From: Yinghuangia aomiensis
GTDB taxonomy: Bacteria; Actinomycetota; Actinomycetes; Streptomycetales; Streptomycetaceae
Direction of reading: 5' to 3'
DNA length: 64,000 nucleotides
NCBI RefSeq assembly: GCF_039542225.1
Contig: NZ_BAABHS010000031.1
Location: 1 to 64,000, forward strand
In this document: piece after piece, positions 35,906 through 43,442 of the stretch
Numbering within the stretch: position 1 is the stretch's first letter
Layout of the letters: each line of letters starts with the position of its first letter
The notes under the pieces: generated by a model
Databases searched by the model: none
What the model saw: the letters and a program-made list of their open reading frames with translations, nothing else
Told to the model about the DNA's origin: nothing
Made by a program: the position numbers and the translations under genes

Positions 35906-37339
35906 TCATTCCGCCAGTTGCCGCCCCACCTCGCGCAGTACCGGCAGCAGCGCCTCCACGTCGGCGTCCGTCGTCCGCCAGTTGACCAGCGCGCACCGCA
36001 GGACTTTCGCCCCGCGGTAGGCGGCCGTGCCGACGAAGAAGCGGCCGTCGCGCAGGACGGCTTCGCCGAGCCGGGTGTTGAAGTCGTCGAGGCGGTCGTC
36101 CGGGACGCCTGGCGGGCGGTAGCGGAAGCAGACGATGGAGAGCCGTACGGGGGCGAGGAGTTCGAAGTCGTCGGACGCGTCGAGGAGGCGCCCGAGGTGG
36201 GCGGCGGCGTCGAGGTGGCGTTCCACCATCGCGCGGTAGCCGTCGCGGCCGTACGCGCGCAGGGTCGCCCAGATCGGCAGGGCGCGGGCGCGGCGCGAGG
36301 ATTCCGGGCCGAGCGTGTTGTAGTCGACTTCCGCGCCGTCGGCCTCCGGCAGGTAGGAGACGCCCCAGCCGCCGAAGGCGCGGGCGAGGAACTCACGGTC
36401 GCGGACGAAGGAAAAGCCGCTCTCATAGGGGACGTTCAGCCACTTGTGGCCGTCCGCGGTGACGGAGTGGGCGCGTTCGACACCCCGGGCGAAGTGCGCG
36501 GTGCGCGGCGACAGGGCGGCGAACAGGCCGAACGCGCCGTCCACGTGCAGCCAGGCGTTGTGGCGTTCCACGAGGTCGGCCAGCGCGTCGAGCGGGTCGG
36601 AGTCGCCCGAGTAGACGTCGCCGAGGTTGCCGACGACCACCGCGGGGGCGCCGTCGAGTACGGCGAGGGCGTCGGCCAGCGCGCGGAGGTCCAGGCGTCC
36701 GGTGTCGTCGCGGGAGAACGTGCGGAGGGTGTCGCGTCCGCAACCGAGGATCTGCAGGGCCTTGCGCGTGCTCGGGTGCACGAGGCCGCTGGTGAGGACG
36801 GGCATCGCGGGCAGGCCGGAGAGCCCGTCGGCGGCGACGTCGACGCCGTGCTGCCCGGCCCACCAGGTGCGGGCGCAGGCGAGTCCGGTGACGTGGGCGA
36901 GGGTGGCGCTGGGGGTGAGCACGCCGCCGTAGGAGGCGGGGATGCCGAAGAGGTCCTTGAGCCACGCGAGGACGGTCGTCTCGGCGCGCGCGGCGAGCGG
37001 TGACGCCACGTGCAGCCCGGCGGCCTGGTCGACCAGTGACGTGATCCAGTCGCCGGCCATCGCGGCGGGGGTCGCCCCGCCGACGACCAGGTGGAAGAAG
37101 CGCGGGCCGGAGGTTCCGGTGGCGGCTTCGGTGGCGATCCGGAGCAGCTCTTCGACGCTGGCAAGAGTGCCGTCGCCGGTTTCCGGGAGCGGCCCGCCGA
37201 GGTGGCCGAGCAGCAGGTCTTCGGCCTTGGCGTCGCGCACGGGCCGGTCGGGCAGCCCGTCGAGGTAGGGGCCCGCGGCCCGGAACACCCGCTCCAGCGC
37301 GGCGGCGGCTTCGTCGCGGTCGTCGATCGGGTCGGTCAT
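35906..37339 (-). CDS. PLP-dependent aromatic-amino-acid/glutamate-type decarboxylase
   Basis: A 477-residue group II decarboxylase. Seen: RFFHLVVGGATPAAMAGDWI, GVLTPSATLAHVTGLACAR, the AWLHVDGAFG loop that stacks on the cofactor (Asp), and the PLP lysine in VTADGHKWLNVPYE (~299). It releases CO2 from an amino acid; which one (tyrosine, tryptophan, DOPA, aspartate or other) is not fixed by visible residues. The start at 37339 lacks a clear ribosome site, and a TTG 12 bases upstream is also in frame. Confidence 0.9.
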   Translation of the reverse strand: MTDPIDDRDEAAAALERVFRAAGPYLDGLPDRPVRDAKAEDLLLGHLGGPLPETGDGTLASVEELLRIATEAATGTSGPRFFHLVVGGATPAAMAGDWITSLVDQAAGLHVASPLAARAETTVLAWLKDLFGIPASYGGVLTPSATLAHVTGLACARTWWAGQHGVDVAADGLSGLPAMPVLTSGLVHPSTRKALQILGCGRDTLRTFSRDDTGRLDLRALADALAVLDGAPAVVVGNLGDVYSGDSDPLDALADLVERHNAWLHVDGAFGLFAALSPRTAHFARGVERAHSVTADGHKWLNVPYESGFSFVRDREFLARAFGGWGVSYLPEADGAEVDYNTLGPESSRRARALPIWATLRAYGRDGYRAMVERHLDAAAHLGRLLDASDDFELLAPVRLSIVCFRYRPPGVPDDRLDDFNTRLGEAVLRDGRFFVGTAAYRGAKVLRCALVNWRTTDADVEALLPVLREVGRQLAE

Positions 37340-37495
37340 ATTGCCAGTCAATCAGCCCGGCAGCCGCCGCGCACCGATTGCATAACGCGCGAACTGGCCT
37401 GGAATGCCAGGGAAGTTGGCGGATCGATGCGAGGATCGCGGAATGGACGTCCCCGGTGAGGAGCCCGGCATGGAGTTCGCGGTGAGGACCACGGC

Positions 37496-37864
37496 ATGAA
37501 GTTCCTGGTGCTGATGTACGCCGACCCGGCCGCCACCGCCGCGATGACCGAGGCGGAGCGCGCCGACGTGTTCGCCCGCCACGAAGCGCTGCACCGCGAT
37601 CTGGCGGAGACGGGCGAGATGCTCAACGGCGCGGGACTGGGCTATCCGGCCGACACGACCGCGCTGCGGTGGCGCGGCGCCAAGCCGGCATCCTCGGCGG
37701 GCGGGCCGCTGACGTCCGCGACCGAGCAGGTCACGGCGTACTACGTGGTCGAGTGCGCGTCGCGGGAGCGGGCGGTGGAGATCGCCCGGCGGGTCCTGGA
37801 CTTCCATGTGGTGGCGGTGGAGGTGCGCGCCGTCCACGACTGGTTCGGCATGGGCGGCGAGTGA
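37496..37864 (+). CDS. YCII-related domain protein
   Basis: A 122-residue protein: MKFLVLMYADPAATAAMTEA at the start, the DGPF region read as AGGPLTSATEQVTAYYVVEC, and a C-terminal ARRVLDFHVVAVEVRAVHDW. It is a second YCII-type protein of this window (the first is at 22970), but has no sigma factor partner beside it and has lost the exact DGPF. GAGGA lies before the ATG. Confidence 0.85.
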   Translation: MKFLVLMYADPAATAAMTEAERADVFARHEALHRDLAETGEMLNGAGLGYPADTTALRWRGAKPASSAGGPLTSATEQVTAYYVVECASRERAVEIARRVLDFHVVAVEVRAVHDWFGMGGE

Positions 37865-37888
37865 CGCGGCCGTCGTCGGCGGTCTGCT

Positions 37889-38290
37889 TCACTCCTCCGG
37901 CGGGTGCCGCGGCCGCGTTCCGAAGTTGCCGTATCCGGTCAGCTCCTGCGGCAGTGTCCGGTCGCGCATGTGCTTGTGCGGCATCTCCATCGGTTCGCGG
38001 GGCTCGAAGTGGCCCGCGAGCGGTCCCGGCGCGAGGTGGAACTGCGGCGGCGGACGCTCGGGGTCGGCGCGGGTCGGGGGAATAGGGGGGTCGAGTTCCG
38101 GCGGCGGCGGGTTCCAGCGGGCACGGGCGGCCCGCACGGCGGGCCACGCGAGGAGTACCGCGAGGGAGCCCGCGACGACGACACGCTTGCCGGGGCGCCG
38201 GGCGCCGCGCGGCGAGGCCGGGCCGGACTCGGGCTCGTGGACGATCACCGCCACGCGCATCGGCGGCGGGGTTTTCTTACCGAGTCGCAT
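37889..38290 (-). CDS. Hypothetical protein with one predicted membrane helix
   Basis: A 133-residue basic, Pro-rich protein. A hydrophobic stretch at about 40-52 (RVVVAGSLAVLLAWPAVRAA) may span the membrane. The C-terminal half is extracellular-like and Pro-rich (PPPPELDPPIPPTRADPERP) with His/Met residues (EMPHKHMRDR). I do not recognise a family. No clear ribosome site precedes the ATG at 38290, and the start could be the Met at 38260. Confidence 0.6.
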   Translation of the reverse strand: MRLGKKTPPPMRVAVIVHEPESGPASPRGARRPGKRVVVAGSLAVLLAWPAVRAARARWNPPPPELDPPIPPTRADPERPPPQFHLAPGPLAGHFEPREPMEMPHKHMRDRTLPQELTGYGNFGTRPRHPPEE

Positions 38291-38524
38291 ACTGTCGGGC
38301 TACCCGGCCGGGCGGGCCCTGCACCGCAATCGGCACGGCAAAGCAGCCGACCGGTTCGAGCGCTTACGCCGGGTGACGGGGCGGAGTCCGTCGTCGCTGC
38401 CTGTGCACCCATTTGGCCGCCGTGCGTTCGGCCGACCGGGACCTTGGGGCGTGGGTGCGGGGTGCGGCGCAATGCGCGGGCACGCGGGCGGGGCGCCGGG
38501 CGCCCGTCCGCGGCACACTGGGGC

Positions 38525-39343
38525 ATGGCCACCTCCCCGCCGCGGCAGCCCGAGCACCCGGAGGCGCCGCACCCGTCGGCCCCCTCGTCGCCGCTGTCCC
38601 CCGAGCCCGAGCCGGTCACCCGCACCGCGCCGCGCCCCGTGCGTCCCATCCTGCTCGCGCAGGGCTGGCTGGACCTGACGTTCCTCCACTGGCCGGTCGA
38701 ACCTGCCCTCGTCGCACCGCTGTTGCCGCCCGGCACGGTGCCGGACACGATCGACGGCGTCACCTACGTCGGCCTGGTGCCCTTCCGCATGGACCGCATC
38801 TCGCTCGGCCCGCGCCCGGCGATCCCCTACTTCGGCAGCTTCGCCGAGACCAACGTGCGGCTGTACTCGGTCGACCGGGCCGGGCGGCGCGGCGTCGTCT
38901 TCCGCTCCCTGGAGGCCGCGCGGCTGCTGCCGGTGGCCGTGGCGCGGGCGGCGTTCGCGCTGCCGTACATGTGGGCGCGGATGCGCGTCGAGCGGCTCGG
39001 GACGGCGGAACACCCGGAATTCCGCTACACGACGGTCCGCCGCGCTCCCGGACCGCGCGGCGCGGGCGGCAGCGTCCACATCCGCGTCGGCCCCCCGTAC
39101 GAGGCCGACGAACTGGCCGATTTCCTCACCGCCCGCTGGGGCCTGCACGTGGCCTGGCACGGCCGCACGCTGTACCTGCCGAACGAGCACCCGCCGTGGC
39201 CGCTGCGGCACGCCGAGCTGCTGGCGTGGGAGGACGACCTGCTGGTCGGCGCGGGTCTCCCGCCGGTGTCCGGTCCCCCGGTCAGCGTGCTGTTCTCGCC
39301 GGGGGTGCGGACCCGGTTCGGGCCGCCGCTGCGGTGCCCTTAG
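38525..39343 (+). CDS. DUF2071 (YqjF-like) family protein
   Basis: A 272-residue protein. After a Pro/Ser-rich leader of ~35 residues comes the family's opening, ILLAQGWLDLTFLHWPVEPA, then PPGTVPDTIDGVTYVGLVPF, FGSFAETNVRLYSVDRAGRR and ending with VLFSPGVRTRFGPP. DUF2071 proteins share the acetoacetate-decarboxylase fold, but no activity is established for them. The gene is divergent from the hypothetical at 37889. Confidence 0.9.
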   Translation: MATSPPRQPEHPEAPHPSAPSSPLSPEPEPVTRTAPRPVRPILLAQGWLDLTFLHWPVEPALVAPLLPPGTVPDTIDGVTYVGLVPFRMDRISLGPRPAIPYFGSFAETNVRLYSVDRAGRRGVVFRSLEAARLLPVAVARAAFALPYMWARMRVERLGTAEHPEFRYTTVRRAPGPRGAGGSVHIRVGPPYEADELADFLTARWGLHVAWHGRTLYLPNEHPPWPLRHAELLAWEDDLLVGAGLPPVSGPPVSVLFSPGVRTRFGPPLRCP

Positions 39344-39366
39344 GCGACCGGCGAGGTGCCCGCGCG

Positions 39367-40119
39367 TCAGCCCAGTTCGGCCCTGAACAGTCCCGACACG
39401 CGCTGCCACGAGTCGTCCGCCGCCGCCTTGTCGTACGGCTCCCGCCCCGGGAAGAAGAAGGCGTGGGCCGCGCCTTCGTACACCGTGATCTCGTGGCGCA
39501 CGCCCGCCGCGGTGAGCCCGGCGGCGATCGTGTCGCGCTGCCCGGCGTCGATGACGTGGTCGAGTTCGGCGAAGAACAGCTCCAGCCGCACCTCGCGTTC
39601 CGCGATCGCGGGGGCCACGGTGAGCAGCGGTTCGGGACGGCTGAGCGCCGTCCCGGCGACCGGCAGCCAGCCCGGGTAGTAGATCGCCGCCGCGGCGAGG
39701 TCGAGGCGGCTCGCGGCGTAGAACGCCAGGTGGCCGCCGAGGCTCATGCCGAGGATGCCCGGCTTTCCCGCGGCGTCCGCCCGCGCGTGCGCGTAGTCGA
39801 GGGACGCGCGCAGGTCCTGCTCGACGCCTTCAGGGGTCAGTTGCGCGACCAGTTCGAAGGCGCGCGTGCGGTTGGCGTCGGTCTCGGCGAATCCGCGCGC
39901 GGTGTCGGCGTCGAGGCGGTGGTACAGGTCCGGCGCCACGGCGACGTAGCCGAGCGCGGCGACGTCCCGGACGAGCGCCCGGACGTCGTCGGTCAGCCCC
40001 CACAGCTCCGAGCACACCAGCACCGTGGGCCGCAGCCGGGCGTCGGCCGGCCGGGCGGTGTAGGCGGCCATGGCCGAACCGTCGACATCGATCTCCACGT
40101 CCTGCCCGACGACGTTCAT
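39367..40119 (-). CDS. Dienelactone hydrolase family protein
   Basis: A 250-residue alpha/beta hydrolase of the dienelactone hydrolase family: TVLVCSELWGLTDDVRALVR, the nucleophile elbow GILGMSLGGHLAFYA, an Asp at the acid position (FFAELDHVI) and His in YEGAAHAFFFPG. The nucleophile is Ser in GMSLGG, where classical enzymes have Cys (GYCLGG), so it may be a Ser esterase rather than a true dienelactonase. It is downstream of the RHH-VOC-methyltransferase operon, from which a strong hairpin separates it. Confidence 0.88.
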   Translation of the reverse strand: MNVVGQDVEIDVDGSAMAAYTARPADARLRPTVLVCSELWGLTDDVRALVRDVAALGYVAVAPDLYHRLDADTARGFAETDANRTRAFELVAQLTPEGVEQDLRASLDYAHARADAAGKPGILGMSLGGHLAFYAASRLDLAAAAIYYPGWLPVAGTALSRPEPLLTVAPAIAEREVRLELFFAELDHVIDAGQRDTIAAGLTAAGVRHEITVYEGAAHAFFFPGREPYDKAAADDSWQRVSGLFRAELG

Positions 40120-40241
40120 TCCGGCGCTGCCTCTCCCCGTAGCGGACGCGGCCCCACCGAGCCGCGTGCGCCACGATATGCGCCGGTGATCGCTCCCGCG
40201 GCGGGAAACGCGGCCGGTCCGCGTGCAGCGGACAACCCGCA

Positions 40242-40269
40242 GGCGGGGGCCCGGTGCCGGGCCCCCGCC
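40242..40269 (-). terminator. Terminator of the RHH-VOC-methyltransferase operon
   Basis: A 13-bp perfect inverted repeat (GGCGGGGGCCCGG with its complement) and tight 2-6-base loop, just 3 bp past the methyltransferase stop on the minus strand. Confidence 0.8.
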
Positions 40270-40272
40270 GGG

Positions 40273-41142
40273 TCACACCTCGGCGACCAGGAACTGCTCG
40301 GCCCGCGGCGGCCGGAGCCCGTCCGGGCGGCCCGCGAAGTAGCGCTCCGCCAACTCGTCCGGGGACACGTGCCGGGCCTTCGAGAACCCGGCGTCCCACG
40401 CCGCCCACTTCATGTCGTCCGGCGCGTAGAGGCTCAGGAACGGCGTGCCCGACGCGGCGGCGTTCCGCATCGAGAAGTCCTGCACCGCCCGCTGGTCCGG
40501 CTCGAGCATGTCCAGCGGCAGCAGGAACGTGCCCGCGAACACCGACCCGGGTGCCAGCTCGGCGACCTGCCGCAGCGTCGCCATGTTGGCTTCGCGCGTC
40601 AGGTACATGCTGACTCCGGTCGACGCGACGACCGTCCGCTGCGCCGGGTCGAAGCCGGCGGCCTTGAGGCGCTCCCACCACGAGTCGCCCGCTTCGAAAT
40701 CGACGGGGACGAAGCTCAGCCACGGCGGGACGGCATAGCCGAGTTCGGCGAGCCGGCGCCGCTTCCACGCCTGGGTGCCGGGCTGGTCGACCTCGAACAC
40801 CCGGATCCGGGAGCCGATTTCGGGGCGCCGCTGGGCGAAGGTGTCCAGGCCCGCGCCGAGCACAACGTACTGCGTCGCGCCCGCGTCGGCCTGTTCGGCG
40901 ACCAGGTCCTCGACGAACCGGGCGCGGGCGGCGATCGACGCACGGACCCCTTCGACGCCGGGCATCGTCATGTCGCCGCGCGCCCGCCAGTCGTCGCCCG
41001 GGTCGGCGAGCTTCAGGCCGACCTCGTCGTCGAGGACGTGCGGCGGCGCGTCGGCCTGCACGTGCAGGGCGCGCCACAGGGCGACGCGCACGGCGGTGTG
41101 GTCGGGCTCCTGCTCGCCGTCCGGGCGCACGGGCTCAGCCAT
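40273..41142 (-). CDS. SAM-dependent methyltransferase, leucine carboxyl methyltransferase-like
   Basis: A 289-residue methyltransferase of the TIGR00027/LCMT-like family common in actinomycetes: RARFVEDLVAEQADAGATQY leading into VVLGAGLDTFAQRRP (SAM-binding), VFEVDQPGTQAWKRRRL (acidic loop), STGVSMYLTREANMATLRQV and a C-terminal ERYFAGRPDGLRPP. The methyl acceptor is unknown. Its ATG at 41142 overlaps the VOC stop by 8 bp, so it is the third gene of a tightly packed operon. Confidence 0.9.
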   Translation of the reverse strand: MAEPVRPDGEQEPDHTAVRVALWRALHVQADAPPHVLDDEVGLKLADPGDDWRARGDMTMPGVEGVRASIAARARFVEDLVAEQADAGATQYVVLGAGLDTFAQRRPEIGSRIRVFEVDQPGTQAWKRRRLAELGYAVPPWLSFVPVDFEAGDSWWERLKAAGFDPAQRTVVASTGVSMYLTREANMATLRQVAELAPGSVFAGTFLLPLDMLEPDQRAVQDFSMRNAAASGTPFLSLYAPDDMKWAAWDAGFSKARHVSPDELAERYFAGRPDGLRPPRAEQFLVAEV

Positions 41143-41509
41143 GATGGTGTCCGTCCGCTTGCCTGTCTTCCGGCAGCGGGGCTTCGAGGGCGACGATCCG
41201 CCCGTCCGGGTCGCGGACGAGTGCCTGGTCGACACCCCAGTGGGTGGGCGTGAACGGCTGCGCGAAGTCGGGCTCCCGTTCGGGGGCGAACGCCGCGGAG
41301 TCGGCGACCTTGAGGACCGGGTACGTGGTCAGCTCGCGGTCCTGCTGCTCGACGATGAACACGTACGGCCCGCCGGACGGGTGGGCCCAGTGCCCGGAGC
41401 CGTGCTCGGTCTCCAGCACGCTCCGGAAGCCCAGGGACTTCCAGAACGCCGCCGTCGCACCGTAGTTGCGGGTCTCGACGAGGAATCCTTCGATGCCTTC
41501 AGTCGCCAT
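41135..41509 (-). CDS. VOC (glyoxalase/bleomycin resistance fold) protein
   Basis: A 124-residue protein of the vicinal oxygen chelate superfamily: GFLVETRNYGATAAFWKSLG-F is the first beta-alpha-beta unit, THWGVDQALVRDPDGRIVAL the second. Metal-ligand positions are partly kept (His in THWG, Glu near the end), so an enzyme or a ligand-binding protein are both possible. It is the middle gene: its start overlaps the RHH gene by 11 bp and its end overlaps the methyltransferase by 8 bp. Confidence 0.88.
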   Translation of the reverse strand: MATEGIEGFLVETRNYGATAAFWKSLGFRSVLETEHGSGHWAHPSGGPYVFIVEQQDRELTTYPVLKVADSAAFAPEREPDFAQPFTPTHWGVDQALVRDPDGRIVALEAPLPEDRQADGHHHG

Positions 41510-41678
41510 CGGTGTGCTCCTTTCCGGCGTCCGCCGCGCGTTGGAGGTATTGCGTGAGTGCCGCTTCGACTATTGCGGAGAGTGACTGCTCCGTGTCGAC
41601 GGCGTGATGCTTGACCTCGCGGACGAGGTCGACCGGTAGGTAGACGTTGAACTGCTTGACCTGTCGTTCGGCCGCCAT
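41499..41678 (-). CDS. Small ribbon-helix-helix (CopG/Arc-type) regulator
   Basis: A 59-residue protein found by direct translation: MAAERQVKQFNVYLPVDLVR, continuing EVKHHAVDTEQSLSAIVEAA and LTQYLQRAADAGKEHTDGD. The RQVKQFNVYLP strand and the two following helices (LVREVKHHAV, SLSAIVEAALTQYL) are the ribbon-helix-helix fold; a dimer would place the strand in the major groove. It heads an operon with the VOC and methyltransferase genes (11-bp overlap). There is no ribosome site; the ATG follows a -10-like element by 7 bases, so the mRNA may be leaderless. It may also be an antitoxin-like module, but no toxin is recognised. Confidence 0.85.
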   Translation of the reverse strand: MAAERQVKQFNVYLPVDLVREVKHHAVDTEQSLSAIVEAALTQYLQRAADAGKEHTDGD

Positions 41679-41679
41679 A

Positions 41680-41701
41680 ACTAGGATGCTAGCAATCTAG
41701 T
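41680..41701 (-). promoter_or_regulatory. 22-bp palindrome over extended -10 promoter of the RHH operon
   Basis: Read on the minus strand, ACTAG...CTAGT outer arms and a perfect TGCTAGCA core form a 22-bp palindrome matching at 18 positions. It contains TGC-TAGCAT, an extended -10 element ending 7 bases before the ATG. No -35 element is visible. The overlap of operator and promoter fits self-repression by the RHH protein. Confidence 0.6.
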
Positions 41702-41718
41702 CGTCGGCGCGCACGCCC

Positions 41719-42132
41719 TTAATCCGTGTACTGCTCCGCGAACTCGGCGGTGGGCGGGATGGGGGTGATGACGTCGATCAGCACGCCGTTCGGGTCGGCA
41801 ACGATGAAATGGCGCTGCCCGAAGTCCTCGTCGCGGATCGGGAGCAGCGGCGCGAGCCCGCCGCGGACGACCAGGCGGTCCCATTCCGCGTCCACGTCCG
41901 GCACTTCGAAGTTGAGCAGGACGCCCTGGGCGGGCACCCGGTAGCCGGCCGGGATGGTCGGGTGGGCGTGGTCGAGCAGGGCCAGTTCGTGGCCGGGGTC
42001 GCCGGGGAGGCGGAGGCTCACGTACCAGTCCGCGGCGAACGTCGTTTCGAAGCCCAGGAGGCGGGTGTAGAAGTCGCGCGACTCGTCGATCTTCGCGGTA
42101 CCGATCACGGGATAAAGGCTGGTCGGACGCAT
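41719..42132 (-). CDS. VOC family protein, controlled by divergent TetR regulator
   Basis: A 137-residue VOC protein: SLYPVIGTAKIDESRDFYTR, then LGFETTFAADWYVSLRLPGD, HELALLDHAHPTIPAGYRVP and a C-terminal RHFIVADPNGVLIDVITPIP. Typical metal-ligand residues (His, Glu) are only partly present, so it may bind or modify a drug-like ligand. The ATG at 42132 has GGGGAGCGCC ahead; an upstream Met at 42150 lies inside the operator. The TetR gene at 42234 runs divergently, with two palindromes between, so expression is probably ligand-induced. Confidence 0.88.
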   Translation of the reverse strand: MRPTSLYPVIGTAKIDESRDFYTRLLGFETTFAADWYVSLRLPGDPGHELALLDHAHPTIPAGYRVPAQGVLLNFEVPDVDAEWDRLVVRGGLAPLLPIRDEDFGQRHFIVADPNGVLIDVITPIPPTAEFAEQYTD

Positions 42133-42141
42133 GGCGCTCCC

Positions 42142-42168
42142 CTTTCGCATACCATCGGTATGCGAAAG
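42142..42168. promoter_or_regulatory. TetR operator 1 (near VOC gene)
   Basis: Perfect 12-bp arms, CTTTCGCATACC and GGTATGCGAAAG, around ATC. It directly abuts the ribosome site of the VOC gene. The core CATACC-ATC-GGTATG recurs 31 bp away as operator 2. Confidence 0.8.
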
Positions 42169-42178
42169 AAGCTATTCG

Positions 42179-42193
42179 CGTACCATCGGTATG
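42179..42193. promoter_or_regulatory. TetR operator 2 (near tetR gene)
   Basis: CGTACC-ATC-GGTATG, one base different from the core of operator 1, 40 bp ahead of the tetR start. Confidence 0.7.
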
Positions 42194-42233
42194 TCAACCG
42201 GCGGGCCGACCGGTCGGTCGCGGAGGGAGCGGC

Positions 42234-42824
42234 ATGCGGAACGAGGGCGTGCGGGCACGGCAGCGGGAGGAGACCCGGCGGGCACTGGTGCGCGCGGCGC
42301 GCGGTCTGTTCGCCGAACGGGGCTACGGCGCGGTCGGATTGGCGGAGATCGTGGCTGCCGCGCAGGTGACCAAGGGGGCTCTGTACCACCACTTCGCCAA
42401 CAAGGCCGACCTCTTCCGGGCGGTGCTGGACGAGGTGCAGCACGAGGTCGGAGGGCAGGTCGCCGAGGCGGCCGAGGCGCACAACGACCCGTGGACCCGC
42501 CTCACCGCCGGATGCGAGGAGTTCCTGGCCGCCGCCACCGATCCGCGGCGGCAGCGGATCATGCTCGTCGACGGGCCCGCGGTGCTGGGCTGGAGCGAGT
42601 GGCGGGCCATGGACGAGGCCGCGTCCGCCCGGCACCTGGCCGAGGCGCTGACCGAGCTGGCCGAGGCGGGGGTGATCGCGCGGCAGCCGATCCCACCGCT
42701 GGTCCACCTGCTGTCCGGCGCGATGAACGAGGCCGCGCTGTGGCTCGCCACCGCACCGCCGAACGGCGCCTTGGCGGACACCCAGGCCGCGTTGGGGCGA
42801 ATGCTGCGGTCGCTCCGGACCTGA
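42234..42824 (+). CDS. TetR-family transcriptional regulator
   Basis: A 196-residue TetR protein. The HTH covers ~10-56 (REETRRALVRAARGLFAERG, then AQVTKGALYHHFANKADLF). The C-terminal helical domain resembles TetR_C regulators of the QacR/AcrR type. GGAGGGAGC precedes the ATG. It is divergent from the VOC gene, with two CATACC-ATC-GGTATG sites between them; it probably represses both until a ligand binds. Confidence 0.93.
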   Translation: MRNEGVRARQREETRRALVRAARGLFAERGYGAVGLAEIVAAAQVTKGALYHHFANKADLFRAVLDEVQHEVGGQVAEAAEAHNDPWTRLTAGCEEFLAAATDPRRQRIMLVDGPAVLGWSEWRAMDEAASARHLAEALTELAEAGVIARQPIPPLVHLLSGAMNEAALWLATAPPNGALADTQAALGRMLRSLRT

Positions 42825-42893
42825 CGAAGGCCGCCGCACGGGGCTTTCCGATCACCTTGTTTCTGATAGGTCGTCAGGCAATACTCGGGCGCC

Positions 42894-43421
42894 ATGACCG
42901 ACGACGCCGTGTCCGGCAATGCCCTGTCCGTCCTGCTCGCCAAGCAGGCCATCACCGAGGTCTTGTACCGCTACTGCCGCGCCTTGGACCGGATGGACCG
43001 CGACGCGGCCCTGGCCGTCTGGCATACCGGCGGGACCGCCGACTACCGGCCGTTCTTCCAGGGCACCGGCGCGGAGTTCGTCGACTGGGTGTGGGTCCAG
43101 CACGAGGGGATGACCGGGCACTCGCACCAGATCACCAACGCCCTCGTCGAGGTCGACGGCGACACCGCGGTCAGCGAGTCGTACGTGACGGTCACCCTGC
43201 AGTCCGCCGCGGGCCCCGACCGCACGGCGGAGACGGTCGTACGCGGCCGCTACCTCGACCGCTGGTCGCTGCGGGACGGCCGCTGGGCCATCGACGAGCG
43301 CCGCCACGTCCCGGACTTGCAGTCGGTGACGCTCCACGACGCGGCGATGACCGCGATCGAGAAGCACGACGGCGGGTCGTCCCGGGACGGCGCCGACCCG
43401 TCGCGGCAGTTCCTGGGCTGA
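42894..43421 (+). CDS. NTF2-like/SnoaL-type domain protein
   Basis: A 175-residue protein with the cone-shaped alpha+beta fold of the NTF2-like superfamily: LLAKQAITEVLYRYCRALDR (helix 1), MDRDAALAVWHTGGTADYRP, then VDGDTAVSESYVTVTLQSAA and WSLRDGRWAIDERRHVPDLQ. The YRYCRALDRMD segment is typical of the SnoaL_4/dehydratase-like group (ring-hydroxylating-dioxygenase small subunits, steroid dehydratases). No substrate can be inferred. It follows tetR on the same strand by 69 bp. Confidence 0.88.
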   Translation: MTDDAVSGNALSVLLAKQAITEVLYRYCRALDRMDRDAALAVWHTGGTADYRPFFQGTGAEFVDWVWVQHEGMTGHSHQITNALVEVDGDTAVSESYVTVTLQSAAGPDRTAETVVRGRYLDRWSLRDGRWAIDERRHVPDLQSVTLHDAAMTAIEKHDGGSSRDGADPSRQFLG

Positions 43422-43442
43422 GGCCGTGCGGTGCCGGCGCGG

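Noticed and set aside
41135..41678. Type II toxin-antitoxin module (RHH antitoxin with downstream toxin)
   Set aside because: The partner has a VOC fold, not RelE, PIN or other toxin features, and a methyltransferase follows; a regulator-enzyme operon fits better.
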